Below the pieces are notes generated by a model. It was not told the origin of the DNA. It saw only the letters and a list, made by a program, of their open reading frames with translations, and ran no database searches. The position numbers were made by a program, and so were the translations under genes. From Anaerolineales bacterium (GTDB lineage Bacteria; Chloroflexota; Anaerolineae; Anaerolineales; UBA4823), in assembly GCA_016929095.1 (NCBI GenBank), contig JAFGJM010000039.1, forward strand, positions 1 through 64,000: a DNA stretch of 64,000 nt, in the 5' to 3' direction. Shown piece by piece: positions 25,957-38,259 of the stretch (positions within the stretch are counted from its first letter, which is position 1; the number at the start of each line of letters is the position of its first letter).

Positions 25957-27684
25957 ATGTTACGAAGTGGGGCTGAAATTTTATGGGAATGCCTGGTTAG
26001 AGAAGGGGTGGATGTGATTTTTGGAATACCAGGCGGCGCTATCATGCCAGCTTTTGATATGTTAACCCAATTCCCAATTCATCACGTATTAACCCGCCAC
26101 GAACAAGGAGCTGCTCATATGGCGGATGGTTATGCCCGCGCTACCGGGAAGGTAGGGGTTGCCGTTGCCACCTCCGGACCTGGGGCGACCAACCTGGTGA
26201 CTGGAATTGCCACAGCCATGATGGATTCGTCGCCGATTGTATGTATTACAGGGCAGGTGGTATCCAACCTGATAGGCGGTGATGCTTTTCAAGAAGTGGA
26301 TGTTACCGGAATTACACTGCCTATCACCAAACATAATTTCCTGGTAACGCGTGCCAGTGAAGTAGCCCAAACCGTGCGCGAAGCATTTTATATTGCTCGA
26401 AGCGGACGACCCGGGCCAGTTTTGATCGATTTTTGCAAAGACGCTCAGGTCGAGAAAGCCAAATTTATTTATCCTGAAAAAATCGATCTTGCCGGATATC
26501 ACCCGCCGATTTGCCCAGGCCAAGCCGATTTGCAAAATGCAGCCGAGATGATTTCCAAAGCAGAGAGACCTCTTATTCTGGCAGGGCAGGGTTTAAAGAT
26601 ATCCAGTGCAGCTGAAGAGTTAAAACAATTAGCCATAACCGCCAATATTCCGGTTGCCATGACCATCCTTGGCTTGGGCGTGTTTCCTGCCTCTGACCCT
26701 CTTAGTTTGGGGATGATGGGAATGCATGGAGAGGCATATTGTAATCTTGCTATTCAAAATGCCGATCTTATCATTGCGTTGGGTATGCGTTTCGACGACC
26801 GGGTGACCGGTAATTTGCGTACGTATGCTCCCCGCGCCAAAAAAATCCATATTGAGATCGATCCGGCTGAGGTGCACAAGAATGTAACGGTTGATTTACC
26901 CCTGGTTGGCGATTTAAAAGCCACATTGACTCAATTATTGCCCCTGATTAAACCCAAATCTAATTCTAATTGGATGGCAACTATTGAAGATTGGCGCAAT
27001 GAATCTCAAATGCGCGATATCCTTTCCCAGCCCAAGAATGGCAAGCTTTATACCGCTCAGGTGATTGGCGAGATTTGGGAAGCCACGCATGATGAAGTTA
27101 TCGTTACAACCGGCGTAGGACAACATCAAATGTGGTCGGCACAATACTATCGTGCAGAGCGACCGAATCAATTCATCACCTCTGGCGGGGCAGGTACGAT
27201 GGGATTTGGTTTACCCTCAGGCATCGGCGCATGGTTCAGCAATCGCCAGGGTGAAGTATGGGTGATCGATGGCGATGGCAGCTTTCAAATGACCCAGGCA
27301 GAATTATCTACCGCCATTCAGGAAAACGCTAATGTCAAGGTCGCCATTATGAATAATAGCTACCTGGGAATGGTTCGTCAGTGGCAGGAATTTTTCTTCG
27401 AGAGCCGCTATGTTGGAACCCCCTTGCGAGGACCGGATTTTGCCATGATTGCTGCAGCGCATGGTATCCCTGCTCGCAGGGTGACGCGGCATGATGAGGT
27501 GCAATCAGCCATTGAATTTGCTCGCACCACACCCGGTCCGGTTTTGTTGGATTTCCGGGTCGTGAAAGAAGATGCTGTTTACCCCATGGTGCCCACTGGC
27601 GCTGCGTTGGATGAAATGATCCGCCGCCCCATTCCTACCACGGATGAATTTTCCCCAATAGATGTGGAAAAGGTGGCTGCATAA
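25957..27684 (+). CDS. ilvB: Acetolactate synthase large subunit
   Basis: About 575 residues, ThDP-dependent. The N-terminal catalytic glutamate is in RHEQGAAHMADGYARATGK, the FAD-binding middle domain is intact, and the ThDP motif starts GDGSFQMTQAE and ends MNNS. It condenses pyruvate with pyruvate or 2-oxobutyrate. ATG 25957 has AGAGGTG at the right distance; a TTG 30 nt upstream is less likely. The regulatory subunit gene follows. Confidence 0.95.
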   Translation: MLRSGAEILWECLVREGVDVIFGIPGGAIMPAFDMLTQFPIHHVLTRHEQGAAHMADGYARATGKVGVAVATSGPGATNLVTGIATAMMDSSPIVCITGQVVSNLIGGDAFQEVDVTGITLPITKHNFLVTRASEVAQTVREAFYIARSGRPGPVLIDFCKDAQVEKAKFIYPEKIDLAGYHPPICPGQADLQNAAEMISKAERPLILAGQGLKISSAAEELKQLAITANIPVAMTILGLGVFPASDPLSLGMMGMHGEAYCNLAIQNADLIIALGMRFDDRVTGNLRTYAPRAKKIHIEIDPAEVHKNVTVDLPLVGDLKATLTQLLPLIKPKSNSNWMATIEDWRNESQMRDILSQPKNGKLYTAQVIGEIWEATHDEVIVTTGVGQHQMWSAQYYRAERPNQFITSGGAGTMGFGLPSGIGAWFSNRQGEVWVIDGDGSFQMTQAELSTAIQENANVKVAIMNNSYLGMVRQWQEFFFESRYVGTPLRGPDFAMIAAAHGIPARRVTRHDEVQSAIEFARTTPGPVLLDFRVVKEDAVYPMVPTGAALDEMIRRPIPTTDEFSPIDVEKVAA

Positions 27685-27723
27685 TTAGATTACTTAATAA
27701 AAATGGGAGACCGGGAGTTTACC

Positions 27724-29308
<1,585 letters not shown>

Positions 29309-29335
29309 TTTAACTATTAAAAAAAAGAGGCTTCT

Positions 29336-30982
29336 ATGAGACAAAACTATTTGCGCATTTTCGATACAACATTACGTGATGGCGAACAATCTCCCGGCGC
29401 CAGCCTTACCTCCGCCGAAAAGCTTGAGATTGCCCGCTCCCTTGCGCGGCTAGGCGTGGACATCATTGAAGCCGGGTTTCCGGCTGCTTCGCCGGATGAT
29501 CTCGAAGCAGTACGGCGGATTGCTGTTGAAGTAGGAAATCCCACACCGGGCAACAATGGTCTATACGGTCAAACGCCTGTTATATGTGGGCTGGCTAGAG
29601 CCAATAAGCATGATATCGATGCCGCCTGGCAGGCGGTTCAATATGCCGCTCACCCGTGCATACACACGTTTCTTGCTACCTCGCCGATTCATATGGAATA
29701 CAAACTCCACATGAGTCCCGAGACGGTGTTGGAGAGGGTGCGGGATATGGTTTCCTATGCACATTCATTTTGCCAGGATATCGAATTCTCACCCGAGGAT
29801 GCCGCTCGTAGTGATCCGGAATTTTTATACCGGGTACTTGCCGTAGCAATTGCTGCCGGAGCAACCACACTCAATATTCCTGATACAGTGGGATATTCCA
29901 CACCCGAAGAATTCGGCGCCTTGATTTCAGGGATCATTGCCAATACCGAGGGGATCGAAAAAGCAGTCGTTTCGACCCATTGCCATAATGACCTGGGATT
30001 GGCTACGGCGAATACGATTGCCGGGATCAAAGCTGGAGCCCGTCAGGTGGAAGTTACCATCAATGGTATCGGAGAACGCGCTGGCAATACATCACTCGAA
30101 GAAGTGGTAATGACCCTGCATACCCGCCGTTCGATGTTTGGTTTGGAGACGGGTGTGGATACCACGCAGATCACCCGCGTCAGCCGCATGGTTTCGAATT
30201 ACACCGGCATCCCGGTGCAGCCAAATAAAGCGGTGGTGGGCGCCAATGCATTTGCTCATGAAGCCGGTATTCACCAGGATGGCATGCTGAAACATCAATC
30301 CACTTACGAGATCATGCGCCCCGAAACGGTGGGTATAAGTAAATCACGCCTGGTCATGGGGAAACATTCCGGGCGCCATGCACTCAAAGTTCATCTACAG
30401 GAATTAGGTTATGAACTCTCGGATGAAGAATTAGCTGTGGCTTTTGAAAGCTATAAAAAATTAGCGGATAAAAAGAAAGAAGTCACCGATGCTGACCTGG
30501 AAGCGCTTATCGGAGATCAGGTATCTCTCTCTGAAGAGGTCTTCAGCCTGGACGGGTTACAGGTCACTTGCGGCACCATGGGAATGCCTACCGCCAGCGT
30601 GCGGTTGCTTGGCCCCGATGGCGCCATGCACGTACAGGCGGCGGTTGGCACTGGGCCTGTCCATGCTGTATACAAAGCGATTGACGCTATTGTGGGTGTG
30701 GAAAACAACCTGGTGGAATTTAACATCCACGCCGTCACCGATGGGATCGATGCCCAGGGGGAAGTGACTGTACGATTAATGGCGCAAAATGGGGGAACCC
30801 ATCACCGTACTTCCCCTCAAAGTGAGGCTCTGATCTCCAAGACTTACGGTGGTTACGGCGCCGATACGGATATTGTAGTCGCTTCTGCCAAAGCATATTT
30901 AGCAGCGTTGAATAAGGTTTTGATCAGCCGTGGTCAAAAATCCGAAAAAGAAGAGATGCAAGCGGTTTTAATGACCGCATAA
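29336..30982 (+). CDS. leuA: 2-Isopropylmalate synthase
   Basis: A 548-residue DRE-TIM metallolyase: [15 protein letters not shown] at the start, the metal-binding HCHNDLGLA and the NGIGERAGN motif in the barrel, and a C-terminal LeuA dimer (leucine-binding) domain from about residue 385. It commits 2-oxoisovalerate to leucine and should be feedback-inhibited by leucine. The paralogous citramalate synthase is four genes downstream, but the GxGERxGN-type motif and longer similarity fit LeuA here. Confidence 0.93.
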   Translation: MRQNYLRIFDTTLRDGEQSPGASLTSAEKLEIARSLARLGVDIIEAGFPAASPDDLEAVRRIAVEVGNPTPGNNGLYGQTPVICGLARANKHDIDAAWQAVQYAAHPCIHTFLATSPIHMEYKLHMSPETVLERVRDMVSYAHSFCQDIEFSPEDAARSDPEFLYRVLAVAIAAGATTLNIPDTVGYSTPEEFGALISGIIANTEGIEKAVVSTHCHNDLGLATANTIAGIKAGARQVEVTINGIGERAGNTSLEEVVMTLHTRRSMFGLETGVDTTQITRVSRMVSNYTGIPVQPNKAVVGANAFAHEAGIHQDGMLKHQSTYEIMRPETVGISKSRLVMGKHSGRHALKVHLQELGYELSDEELAVAFESYKKLADKKKEVTDADLEALIGDQVSLSEEVFSLDGLQVTCGTMGMPTASVRLLGPDGAMHVQAAVGTGPVHAVYKAIDAIVGVENNLVEFNIHAVTDGIDAQGEVTVRLMAQNGGTHHRTSPQSEALISKTYGGYGADTDIVVASAKAYLAALNKVLISRGQKSEKEEMQAVLMTA

Positions 30983-30999
30983 TGAAAAGGAGTTTGGAA

Positions 31000-31206
31000 A
31001 TGTCAACCAATTTACCCCCCATGCCTATGCCTTCTATAGAATGCTCTGCTCCGTCTTACACGACAAATAGGGTAAAAACAGCCAGTGTGAAGAATAAAAC
31101 AACAGAAACCAGCGCGAATTCGACTGAGTTGACCTCTGAAATGTTTTTAAATCCCGTCGAAGAATTGAGCAACCCAGAGGGTTACTTATATTATTCTCGG
31201 TTTTAG
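31000..31206 (+). CDS. Small hypothetical protein between leuA and leuC
   Basis: A predicted 68-residue protein, Ser/Thr/Pro-rich, starting MSTNLPPMPMPS and ending YLYYSRF. AAGGAG lies 8 nt before ATG 31000, which supports translation; an ATG at 30982 overlapping the leuA stop is less likely. I recognise no domain. It may be a real small protein or a degenerate remnant kept for translational coupling between leuA and leuC. Confidence 0.4.
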   Translation: MSTNLPPMPMPSIECSAPSYTTNRVKTASVKNKTTETSANSTELTSEMFLNPVEELSNPEGYLYYSRF

Positions 31207-31212
31207 GTCCGG

Positions 31213-32616
31213 ATGTATAAAAAACGCACACTTTTCAGGAAAATATGGGACGAGCATGTGGTCCTTCAGGAGAAAGACCACCCTGCTGTGTTATATATTG
31301 ACCTGCATCTGATTCACGAAGTGACCTCTCCTCAGGCATTTCAAGGCTTGCGCACCAAAGGGTTGTCGGTGCGTTGTCCCAGCCGCACCCTGGGAACCAT
31401 CGACCATTCGTCGCCTACAATCAGCCTTTCTCTGAATCAGGTGGATGCGTTGGCAGCCAAGCAGGTACAGACAATGCAGAAAAACTGCGCAGAGTTTGGT
31501 GTGCCGTTGCTGGACCTGGATCATCCCGAGCGGGGCATTGTCCATGTGGTCGGCCCAGAATTAGGTCATACCCAGCCGGGAAAAACCATCGTTTGCGGCG
31601 ACAGCCATACTGCCACGCATGGCGCGTTTGGGGCGTTGGCTTTTGGTATCGGCACAAGCGAGGTGGAGCATGTGTTAGCCACGCAATGTCTGGTGCAGCA
31701 TATGCCGAAAACATTCCGGGTAACTTTTGAAGGTCAACCAGGAGATAGTGTAACAGCGAAAGATATGATCCTGGCGCTGATCGCTCAAATTGGGGTGGGG
31801 GGCGGAACGGGGTATGTCATAGAGTATGACGGCAGCACAGTTCGAAACATGGATATGGAAGCCCGTATGACTTTGTGTAACATGAGCATCGAAGGCGGGG
31901 CGCGAGCCGGCATGATCGCGCCCGATGATACTACTTTCAATTACATGGCAGGATTACCGTACGTTCCCCAGGGGGAAGCCTGGGACTCTGCACTTACCCG
32001 TTGGAAAAAACTCACCACCGACGATGGCGCCACATTTGACAAATCATTGACCCTGGATACCGGTCATATTCAGCCCATGATCACATATGGCACAAACCCC
32101 TCCATGGGGATACCCGTAAACGAACCGGTACCTGATCCGGCTGGCGAAAAGGACCCCGAGAAACGCGCCGCCCTGGAAAAAGCACTGGCTTATATGGATC
32201 TAAAACCCGGCCAAAGCCTGCTGGGGCATGCGGTGGATGTGGTGTTTATTGGCAGTTGCACGAATGGCAGGCTGCATGATTTGCGTATGGCTGCCAGGTT
32301 ATTTAAAGGGCGCCAAGTAGCAGAAGGGGTGCGCGTGCTGGTTGTGCCGGGTTCTGAGAAGGTGCGCCAACAGGCAGAAGCCGAGGGGCTGCACCAGGTT
32401 TTCCGGGAAGCCGGCGCCGAATGGCGTTATCCCGGTTGCAGTATGTGTATTGCCATGAATGGCGATGAGTTATTACCCGGTCAGTATGCGGTCAGTACCA
32501 GCAACCGCAATTTCGAAAACCGTCAGGGCATCAATGGGCGAACATTCCTTGCCAGCCCTCTCACTGCTGCGGCTGCCGCAGTGACTGGCTGTATTACAGA
32601 TCCGAGAACACTATAA
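31213..32616 (+). CDS. leuC: 3-Isopropylmalate dehydratase large subunit
   Basis: A 467-residue aconitase-family protein. Cluster-binding cysteines are in [10 protein letters not shown] and [12 protein letters not shown], and [18 protein letters not shown] sequence ([21 protein letters not shown]) marks the active site. It isomerises isopropylmalate with LeuD, and in this pathway also citramalate. The N terminus ([17 protein letters not shown]) is slightly extended. Confidence 0.95.
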   Translation: MYKKRTLFRKIWDEHVVLQEKDHPAVLYIDLHLIHEVTSPQAFQGLRTKGLSVRCPSRTLGTIDHSSPTISLSLNQVDALAAKQVQTMQKNCAEFGVPLLDLDHPERGIVHVVGPELGHTQPGKTIVCGDSHTATHGAFGALAFGIGTSEVEHVLATQCLVQHMPKTFRVTFEGQPGDSVTAKDMILALIAQIGVGGGTGYVIEYDGSTVRNMDMEARMTLCNMSIEGGARAGMIAPDDTTFNYMAGLPYVPQGEAWDSALTRWKKLTTDDGATFDKSLTLDTGHIQPMITYGTNPSMGIPVNEPVPDPAGEKDPEKRAALEKALAYMDLKPGQSLLGHAVDVVFIGSCTNGRLHDLRMAARLFKGRQVAEGVRVLVVPGSEKVRQQAEAEGLHQVFREAGAEWRYPGCSMCIAMNGDELLPGQYAVSTSNRNFENRQGINGRTFLASPLTAAAAAVTGCITDPRTL

Positions 32617-32617
32617 A

Positions 32618-33265
32618 ATGCAAGCTTTATCGAAACTACACTCTTGCTTGATCCCACTACCATATTCCAATGTGGATACCGACCAGATCATCCCAGCGCG
32701 CTTTCTCAAAGTGACAGATAAAAGCGGGTTAGCAGATGGACTGTTTTCCAGCTGGCGCTATACATTGGAAGGAAAACCCGATCCTCATTTTCCGTTGAAT
32801 CGTGAAAACGCCAGGGGCTGTTCGATATTAGTGGCAGGCGATAATTTTGGCAGCGGTTCTTCTCGGGAACATGCCCCCTGGGCATTGTTGGGTTGGGGAA
32901 TCCGCTCGGTGATTTCCACTTCGATTGCCGATATTTTCCGCAGCAATTCATTGAAGAATGGTTTACTTCCCATTGTCGTCGATGCTGATTTTCACGCCCG
33001 TTTGTTCGATCTGGCAAACGCCTGGTTTAACGTTTCGGCTGATCAAATTAATGGGGGAGATAAGCTATCTAAGTATGGTGTGGTCATCTCAGTAGCCGAG
33101 CAAACCATCACTTTGCCGGATGGTACCGTGACTTGTTTCGATCTGGATGCCTTCAGTAAGTCATGTTTTTTACAAGGGGTGGATGTGTTGGGTTATTTGC
33201 TCAAACATCAGAATGAAATCAGCGCTTATGAGGAGAACATACGCGCCAGCACAAAGGAGTCATAA
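32618..33265 (+). CDS. leuD: 3-Isopropylmalate dehydratase small subunit
   Basis: A 215-residue swivel-domain subunit. VDTDQIIPARFLK and GDNFGSGSSREHAPWALLGWG are the family signatures. The gene starts 1 nt after leuC, indicating tight coupling. It is of the longer bacterial (enterobacterial-like) LeuD type. Confidence 0.95.
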   Translation: MQALSKLHSCLIPLPYSNVDTDQIIPARFLKVTDKSGLADGLFSSWRYTLEGKPDPHFPLNRENARGCSILVAGDNFGSGSSREHAPWALLGWGIRSVISTSIADIFRSNSLKNGLLPIVVDADFHARLFDLANAWFNVSADQINGGDKLSKYGVVISVAEQTITLPDGTVTCFDLDAFSKSCFLQGVDVLGYLLKHQNEISAYEENIRASTKES

Positions 33266-33270
33266 AACGC

Positions 33271-34875
33271 ATGAGCCTGTCTGATAATGCTTCATCAATT
33301 TGGATTTACGACACTACTCTGCGGGATGGTTCGCAACGAGAGGGCGTATCTTTTTCTTTGGAAGATAAGGTCAAGATTACCAAACGTTTGGATGAATTTG
33401 GCATTCACTATATAGAAGGCGGGTGGCCTGGTTCTAACCCCAAAGATGAAGCGTATTTTAAAAAGGTTGCCCAATTAAAACTCAACCATGCAAAAATTGC
33501 CGCGTTTGGCAGCACCACCCGTAAAGGTACCCTGCCTCAGGATGACCCCAATATCCAGGCATTGCTGGCTGCCAACACGCCCGTGGTAACCCTGGTGGGG
33601 AAAAGCTGGGATTTTCACGTAAAGCATGTGTTGGAGACCAGTCTGGAAGAAAATTTGAAGATGATCCGTAGCAGCGTGGCATATATAAAAAGCCTGGGCA
33701 AAGAAGTGGTCTATGACGGCGAGCATTTTTACGATGGATACAAAGCCAACCCTGATTACGCCCTGGCGACATTTTTAGCTGCCCAGGAAGGCGGCGCAGA
33801 TGTGCTGGTATTGTGTGAAACCAACGGGGGCTGCCTCCCCTGGGAAGTGGAAGCAATTACCAAAGCCGTGAAATCAAAAATCGATATACCCCTGGGTATA
33901 CACGCCCATAATGACAGCGGGTGTGGTGTGGCGAACAGCCTGGCAGCCGTGCACGCCGGCGCCGTTCATGTGCAAGGTACGATCAACGGCTATGGAGAAC
34001 GGGTGGGAAATGCCGATCTGTGCGCGATCATACCAAATCTTCAGCTAAAGATGGAAGCCAGCCCATTGCCGCCAGAAAAATTAGCCCGCCTTACAGAAAT
34101 TTCATATTATGTAGCGGAGGTGGCAAATTTACCCCGGGACCGGCATGCACCGTATGTAGGAGAAAGTGCATTTACCCATAAAGGGGGCATTCATGTGGCG
34201 GCGATGTTGAAAAATGCTCAAACCTATCAGCATGTTGATCCGGAATTGGTGGGCAACACCCGCCGCTCGGTTGTTTCAGAGTTATCCGGGCGCGGCAACC
34301 TGGTGGAAAAATCTCAGCTTATGGGGCTGGATCTGGATTCTCGCCAATCTCGCGAGATGTTATCTGCTATCAAAGAGCTGGAAGCGCAAGGGTTCACCTT
34401 CGAAAGCGCCGAAGGTACGGTCAATGTGATGCTGCAGCGGATGCAATCGGATTATTCAGCGCCATTTGAATTGATCGATTTTGTAGTGATCGTGGAACAC
34501 CGCCAGGGCAGGGGTATATTGGCGGAAGCCAATGTCAAGGTGCGTATAGGCGACCGGATTATCCACACCGCTGCAGAAGGAAATGGCCCCGTGAATGCTT
34601 TGGATTCGGCTTTGCGCAAGGCATTGGTCGATATTTACCCCAAATTAGCCACTATCCGTTTGGATGATTACAAGGTGCGTATCCTGGATAGCGAAAACGG
34701 CACATCGGCTGCCGTACGGGTGTTGATCGATACAAAAAATGGCGCGCATCGTTGGAGTACGGTAGGTGCGGGCACCAATATCATTGACGCCAGTTGGCGG
34801 GCGATCGCCGATAGTATGGAATATGCCATTATTAATAGTTCCAATAAAAGTTGCGAGGAGACGGTTGAAGCGTGA
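33271..34875 (+). CDS. cimA: (R)-Citramalate synthase
   Basis: A 534-residue LeuA-like enzyme: YDTTLRDGSQREGVSFSLEDK at the start, HAHNDSGCGVANSLAAV in the barrel, NGYGERVGNADL, and a C-terminal regulatory domain (about 400-525). The RDGSQ(R)EG variant distinguishes citramalate from isopropylmalate synthases. It makes citramalate from pyruvate and acetyl-CoA, feeding the isoleucine branch without threonine deaminase; no ilvA is in the operon, which fits. Confidence 0.92.
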   Translation: MSLSDNASSIWIYDTTLRDGSQREGVSFSLEDKVKITKRLDEFGIHYIEGGWPGSNPKDEAYFKKVAQLKLNHAKIAAFGSTTRKGTLPQDDPNIQALLAANTPVVTLVGKSWDFHVKHVLETSLEENLKMIRSSVAYIKSLGKEVVYDGEHFYDGYKANPDYALATFLAAQEGGADVLVLCETNGGCLPWEVEAITKAVKSKIDIPLGIHAHNDSGCGVANSLAAVHAGAVHVQGTINGYGERVGNADLCAIIPNLQLKMEASPLPPEKLARLTEISYYVAEVANLPRDRHAPYVGESAFTHKGGIHVAAMLKNAQTYQHVDPELVGNTRRSVVSELSGRGNLVEKSQLMGLDLDSRQSREMLSAIKELEAQGFTFESAEGTVNVMLQRMQSDYSAPFELIDFVVIVEHRQGRGILAEANVKVRIGDRIIHTAAEGNGPVNALDSALRKALVDIYPKLATIRLDDYKVRILDSENGTSAAVRVLIDTKNGAHRWSTVGAGTNIIDASWRAIADSMEYAIINSSNKSCEETVEA

Positions 34876-35963
34876 AAGCAAATCTGGTTTTATTGCCCGG
34901 TGATGGGATTGGTCCCGAGATCGTTTACGCAACTGCAGAGGTGATGCAAAAGCTTGCTGGGATATACGGACATGAGATGCAAATGCAGGAATATCACATT
35001 GGGGGAGTAGCCATGGATAAGTGTGGGGTTCCCTTGCCGGAAGACACTCTGCAAGCCTGCTATGAAGCAGATGCCATTTTGCTTGGCGCAGTGGGAGGCC
35101 CCAAATGGGATGACCCCAATGCGGCTTTACGACCGGAGCAGGGCTTGTTGACATTGCGAAAGGCATTAGAGTTATTTGGGAATTTACGCCCGGTGAAGGT
35201 GTACCCATTTTTAGTAGATGCTTCACCACTGCGGCCCGAGCTTTTAGCGGGAGTCGACTTGCTGGTAGTACGGGAACTGACCGGGGGATTATACTTCGGT
35301 CAACCCAAAGGACGGCGTATTGAAAACGGTGAAGAGCAAGCTATTGATAGTTTGACCTATACCGAAAGCGAGATCGAGCGTGTGACTCGCCTGGCGTTTG
35401 AATTGGCCGGGAAACGCAAGCGGAAGGTTACATCAGTGGATAAAGCCAATGTGCTGGAAAGTTCGCGTTTATGGCGTCAAACGGTGACCAGGGTTGCCAA
35501 GGATTATCCTGATATTAGTCTGGAACATATTCTGGTCGACGCGGCGGCTATGTATCTGATTACGCGTCCTTCCATGTTTGATGTTATCCTGACAGAGAAC
35601 ATGTTTGGCGATATTCTGACCGATGAGTCTTCTGTGTTAGCCGGGTCGATGGGGATTCTCCCCTCGTCTTCCCTGGGTGATCATTCGAACTCATTGGGTA
35701 AACTGCAAGGGTTATATGAGCCAATCCATGGATCAGCGCCCGATATCGCCGGGAAAGGGATTGCCAATCCGGTGGGGACTCTTTTATCCGCCAGCTTGTT
35801 ATTGCGTTATTCATTAGGTTTGGAAACCGAAGCCGTTGTTTTAGAACAGGCCGTTGAACGCACATTATCTGGCGGAAAACGCACCCCCGATCTGGGCGGT
35901 GATTGTAACACTCACCAATTTACTCAGGAAGTGATGAAAAATTTGGTCGAAGTAAAAACATAA
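34872..35963 (+). CDS. leuB: 3-Isopropylmalate dehydrogenase
   Basis: A 363-residue NAD-dependent beta-decarboxylating dehydrogenase. LLPGDGIGPEI at the start, RELTGGLYFGQPKGR in the active site and the GSMGILPSSSLG and EPIHGSAPDIAGKGIANP motifs are all present. The GTG start overlaps the cimA stop (GTGA). It should oxidise both 3-isopropylmalate and 3-methylmalate in this dual leucine/isoleucine route. Confidence 0.95.
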   Translation: MKANLVLLPGDGIGPEIVYATAEVMQKLAGIYGHEMQMQEYHIGGVAMDKCGVPLPEDTLQACYEADAILLGAVGGPKWDDPNAALRPEQGLLTLRKALELFGNLRPVKVYPFLVDASPLRPELLAGVDLLVVRELTGGLYFGQPKGRRIENGEEQAIDSLTYTESEIERVTRLAFELAGKRKRKVTSVDKANVLESSRLWRQTVTRVAKDYPDISLEHILVDAAAMYLITRPSMFDVILTENMFGDILTDESSVLAGSMGILPSSSLGDHSNSLGKLQGLYEPIHGSAPDIAGKGIANPVGTLLSASLLLRYSLGLETEAVVLEQAVERTLSGGKRTPDLGGDCNTHQFTQEVMKNLVEVKT

Positions 35964-36104
35964 TACAGGAAAAAGAAAAAACGAAATTGTATTAACATTA
36001 TTCGCTAATGACTGATAACTGACAACTGATAACATCGACTGACATAATTTTAATCAAGTTAATTACATTTTTCTGAAATTATCAAAGAACGTAGGAGAAA
36101 TCTG

Positions 36105-37067
36105 ATGAGCATGGAATCGAAATATTTATGGATGAATGGCGAAATGGTGGAATTTGAAAAAGCAACCCTTCATTTCCTGACCCCGACTTTGCATTATGGT
36201 GTGGGGGTGTTCGAAGGTATCCGCTGTTACCCAACCAAACAGGGTCCGGCTGTTTTTCGTAACAGGGAGCATGTACATCGGCTATTTAACTCAGCTTTGG
36301 TGATGGGTTTTACTGAAATGCCTTTCACCGAAGAAGAAATCCAAAATGCGATCAAACTCACGATTTCTATGAATGGATTTGAATCCTGCTATATTCGCCC
36401 CCTGGTTTACCTGACCGATGGCGGTTGGAATCTTACCGCAAATGGGGGCAAGGTGAATATTGGCATTGCTGTTTGGTATTGGGCAAATTACCTGGGTGAA
36501 AAAGCATTAGACGAAGGTATACGAGCCAACATCTCCTCATTCACCCGTCATCATCCGAATGTGATGATGACCAAAGCGAAGATCGTTGGTAATTATGCCA
36601 ACAGTGTATTGGCTAAAACCGAGTCGGTGCAATTAGGTTTTGACGAAGCCATATTGCTTGATCCGCAGGGTTATGTGGCGGAATGCACCGGCGAAAACCT
36701 GTTTATCGTACGGGATGGCGTGGTCTACACGCCGCCTACAGCGCCGGTGTTGGAGGGGATCACGCGCGATTCGATTGCGCAACTGTGCGCCGAGTTAGGC
36801 ATTAAAGTGGAAGAACGGCAGATTTCTCGCGATCAGCTATATATAGCCGATGAGGTTTTCGTGTGCGGCACTGCAGCCGAATGCATTGGGTTGCGTGAAA
36901 TCGATTTCCGGAAAATCGGCAGTGGTAAAACAGGGCCAATCACCAGAGCTGTGCAAAAGGTATTTCACCAGGTTCTGCGCGGCGAACATGCGCGTTGTGC
37001 CGAGTGGATGGATTACCTGAGCACTCCGGTTGAATCATTCGTTGTGACAGAAAGTCGCGCAGCATAA
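36105..37067 (+). CDS. ilvE: Branched-chain amino acid aminotransferase
   Basis: A 320-residue class IV PLP aminotransferase, with GVGVFEGIRCYPT, the PLP lysine in MMTKAKIVGNYANSVLA, and ECTGENLFIVRDG. It finishes Val, Leu and Ile synthesis. It is separated from leuB by 141 nt containing degenerate GATAACTGACAACTGATAAC repeats, so it may also have its own promoter; GTAGGAGAAA gives a ribosome binding site. Confidence 0.95.
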   Translation: MSMESKYLWMNGEMVEFEKATLHFLTPTLHYGVGVFEGIRCYPTKQGPAVFRNREHVHRLFNSALVMGFTEMPFTEEEIQNAIKLTISMNGFESCYIRPLVYLTDGGWNLTANGGKVNIGIAVWYWANYLGEKALDEGIRANISSFTRHHPNVMMTKAKIVGNYANSVLAKTESVQLGFDEAILLDPQGYVAECTGENLFIVRDGVVYTPPTAPVLEGITRDSIAQLCAELGIKVEERQISRDQLYIADEVFVCGTAAECIGLREIDFRKIGSGKTGPITRAVQKVFHQVLRGEHARCAEWMDYLSTPVESFVVTESRAA

Positions 37068-37383
37068 CTAACGGCATTGTTGCGATTTTCTTGACATTCT
37101 CCTTAGTCCCCCATTCCTTTCCCTCGAACACGTATCGAGGGCGAAGGGATGGGTGGGAGAAAGATATGCTGTCAGCAATTGGCTTTCAGTGAAGGTTATT
37201 TTTTGTTTTTTTAATGAGATTGCGTGTTAATTCTAGGGAAGAGGAATGGATGTGAACTGGTTCTTTATGACCAGATTATGAATCGATACATGTCCGAGGC
37301 GTGAAGCATGGAGGAAGGTAAACACAGAACTCCTTCTCCTCCCCGATCAGGGAGAGGGGAAGGAGTTCCGGTTTAAACATCAA
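37068..37383. other. Convergent intergenic region with two hairpins
   Basis: About 315 bp between the plus-strand ilv operon and the minus-strand methyltransferase operon. It contains a dyad with core CCCTCGA (37121-37127) / TCGAGGG (37135-37141) extended by imperfect pairs, and a second one with arms GAACTCCTTC (37327-37336) and GAAGGAGTTC (37359-37368). Either may terminate transcription; neither has a long T-run. No gene is visible. Confidence 0.5.
37327..37368. terminator. Candidate bidirectional terminator hairpin
   Basis: Ten-bp perfect arms GAACTCCTTC and GAAGGAGTTC, with further imperfect CTCC/GGAG pairing inside. It lies 16 nt beyond the 3' end of the minus-strand methyltransferase gene and about 260 nt beyond ilvE. 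Confidence 0.45.
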
Positions 37384-38247
37384 TCATGCATTGATAACCG
37401 GCAGGTTCTGGCGTATGAATTGCATATAACTGCGCTTTTTGCGATCACAGCCGCGGAAGACATCGGCAAGAAAGATAGCCTCAAGCAAATGCCGGTTAGT
37501 AGGATCGGTGATGGGGATGTTCATACCCAAAACCGCGGCGGTTGTGAGGAAACTGGCATTGATGGTGTCGCGGTCTGGCATCCCAAAGCTGACGTTGCTG
37601 GCACCGCCAGTGATGTTATTTTTTGGGAATTCTTTGCGCAATAGTTGAATTGTGTCGAAAGCTACCAGTGCTGCCCGGTCATCAGCGCCTACCGTCATCA
37701 CCAGGGGATCAAACAATATATCCTCTTCCTTCAATCCGGCTTTGACAGCCGCATCCAGGACTTGATGGGCAATTTTCAACCGGGCCTCGGCGTTATCGGG
37801 GATGCCTTCCTGACCCATGCATAATGCAATAACGGGAATGTTGAATGAAGCGATAATCGGCAGGTTTTCCGCCAGGATTTTTTGCTCGCCGCCAATGGAA
37901 TTAACCAGGGGACGCCCCGGGCAGATTTTCAGGGCAGCTTCCAGGGCAGCGGGCACGCGGGTATCTATAGAAAGAGGAAGATCAACAGCTTCAGCCACTA
38001 CACGTACAGCTTCGGGTAATAATTCCGTTTCATCGATGCCTTTACCGCCCACATTGACATCGATCACCTGGGCTCCGGCTTCCACTTGCCGGCGGGCTTC
38101 GTTGGTGATGTATTCCCACTCTCGATCCAATAACGCCTGACGTAATTTGCTTTTCCCGCTGGGATTGATGCGTTCGCCGATGATGCGGGTGGCATCGGTG
38201 GGGGTAATTTCAATCGGTTCGCCGGTGCCTTGTAATACGGTTGTCAT
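37384..38247 (-). CDS. Methyltetrahydrofolate:corrinoid methyltransferase (MtvA/MtgA-like)
   Basis: A 287-residue pterin-binding TIM-barrel protein of the MeTr/AcsE and MtgA/MtvA family. IIGERINPSGK near residue 23 and VIDVNVGGKG near residue 62 belong to the pterin site, and GGASNVSFGMPDRDTIN is the classic C-terminal family motif. Its job would be to move the methyl group from methyl-corrinoid to tetrahydrofolate (methyltransferase II). It is the last gene of the corrinoid operon, 12 nt after the URO-D gene. Confidence 0.9.
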   Translation of the reverse strand: MTTVLQGTGEPIEITPTDATRIIGERINPSGKSKLRQALLDREWEYITNEARRQVEAGAQVIDVNVGGKGIDETELLPEAVRVVAEAVDLPLSIDTRVPAALEAALKICPGRPLVNSIGGEQKILAENLPIIASFNIPVIALCMGQEGIPDNAEARLKIAHQVLDAAVKAGLKEEDILFDPLVMTVGADDRAALVAFDTIQLLRKEFPKNNITGGASNVSFGMPDRDTINASFLTTAAVLGMNIPITDPTNRHLLEAIFLADVFRGCDRKKRSYMQFIRQNLPVINA

Positions 38248-38259
38248 TGGGGTAATGCC

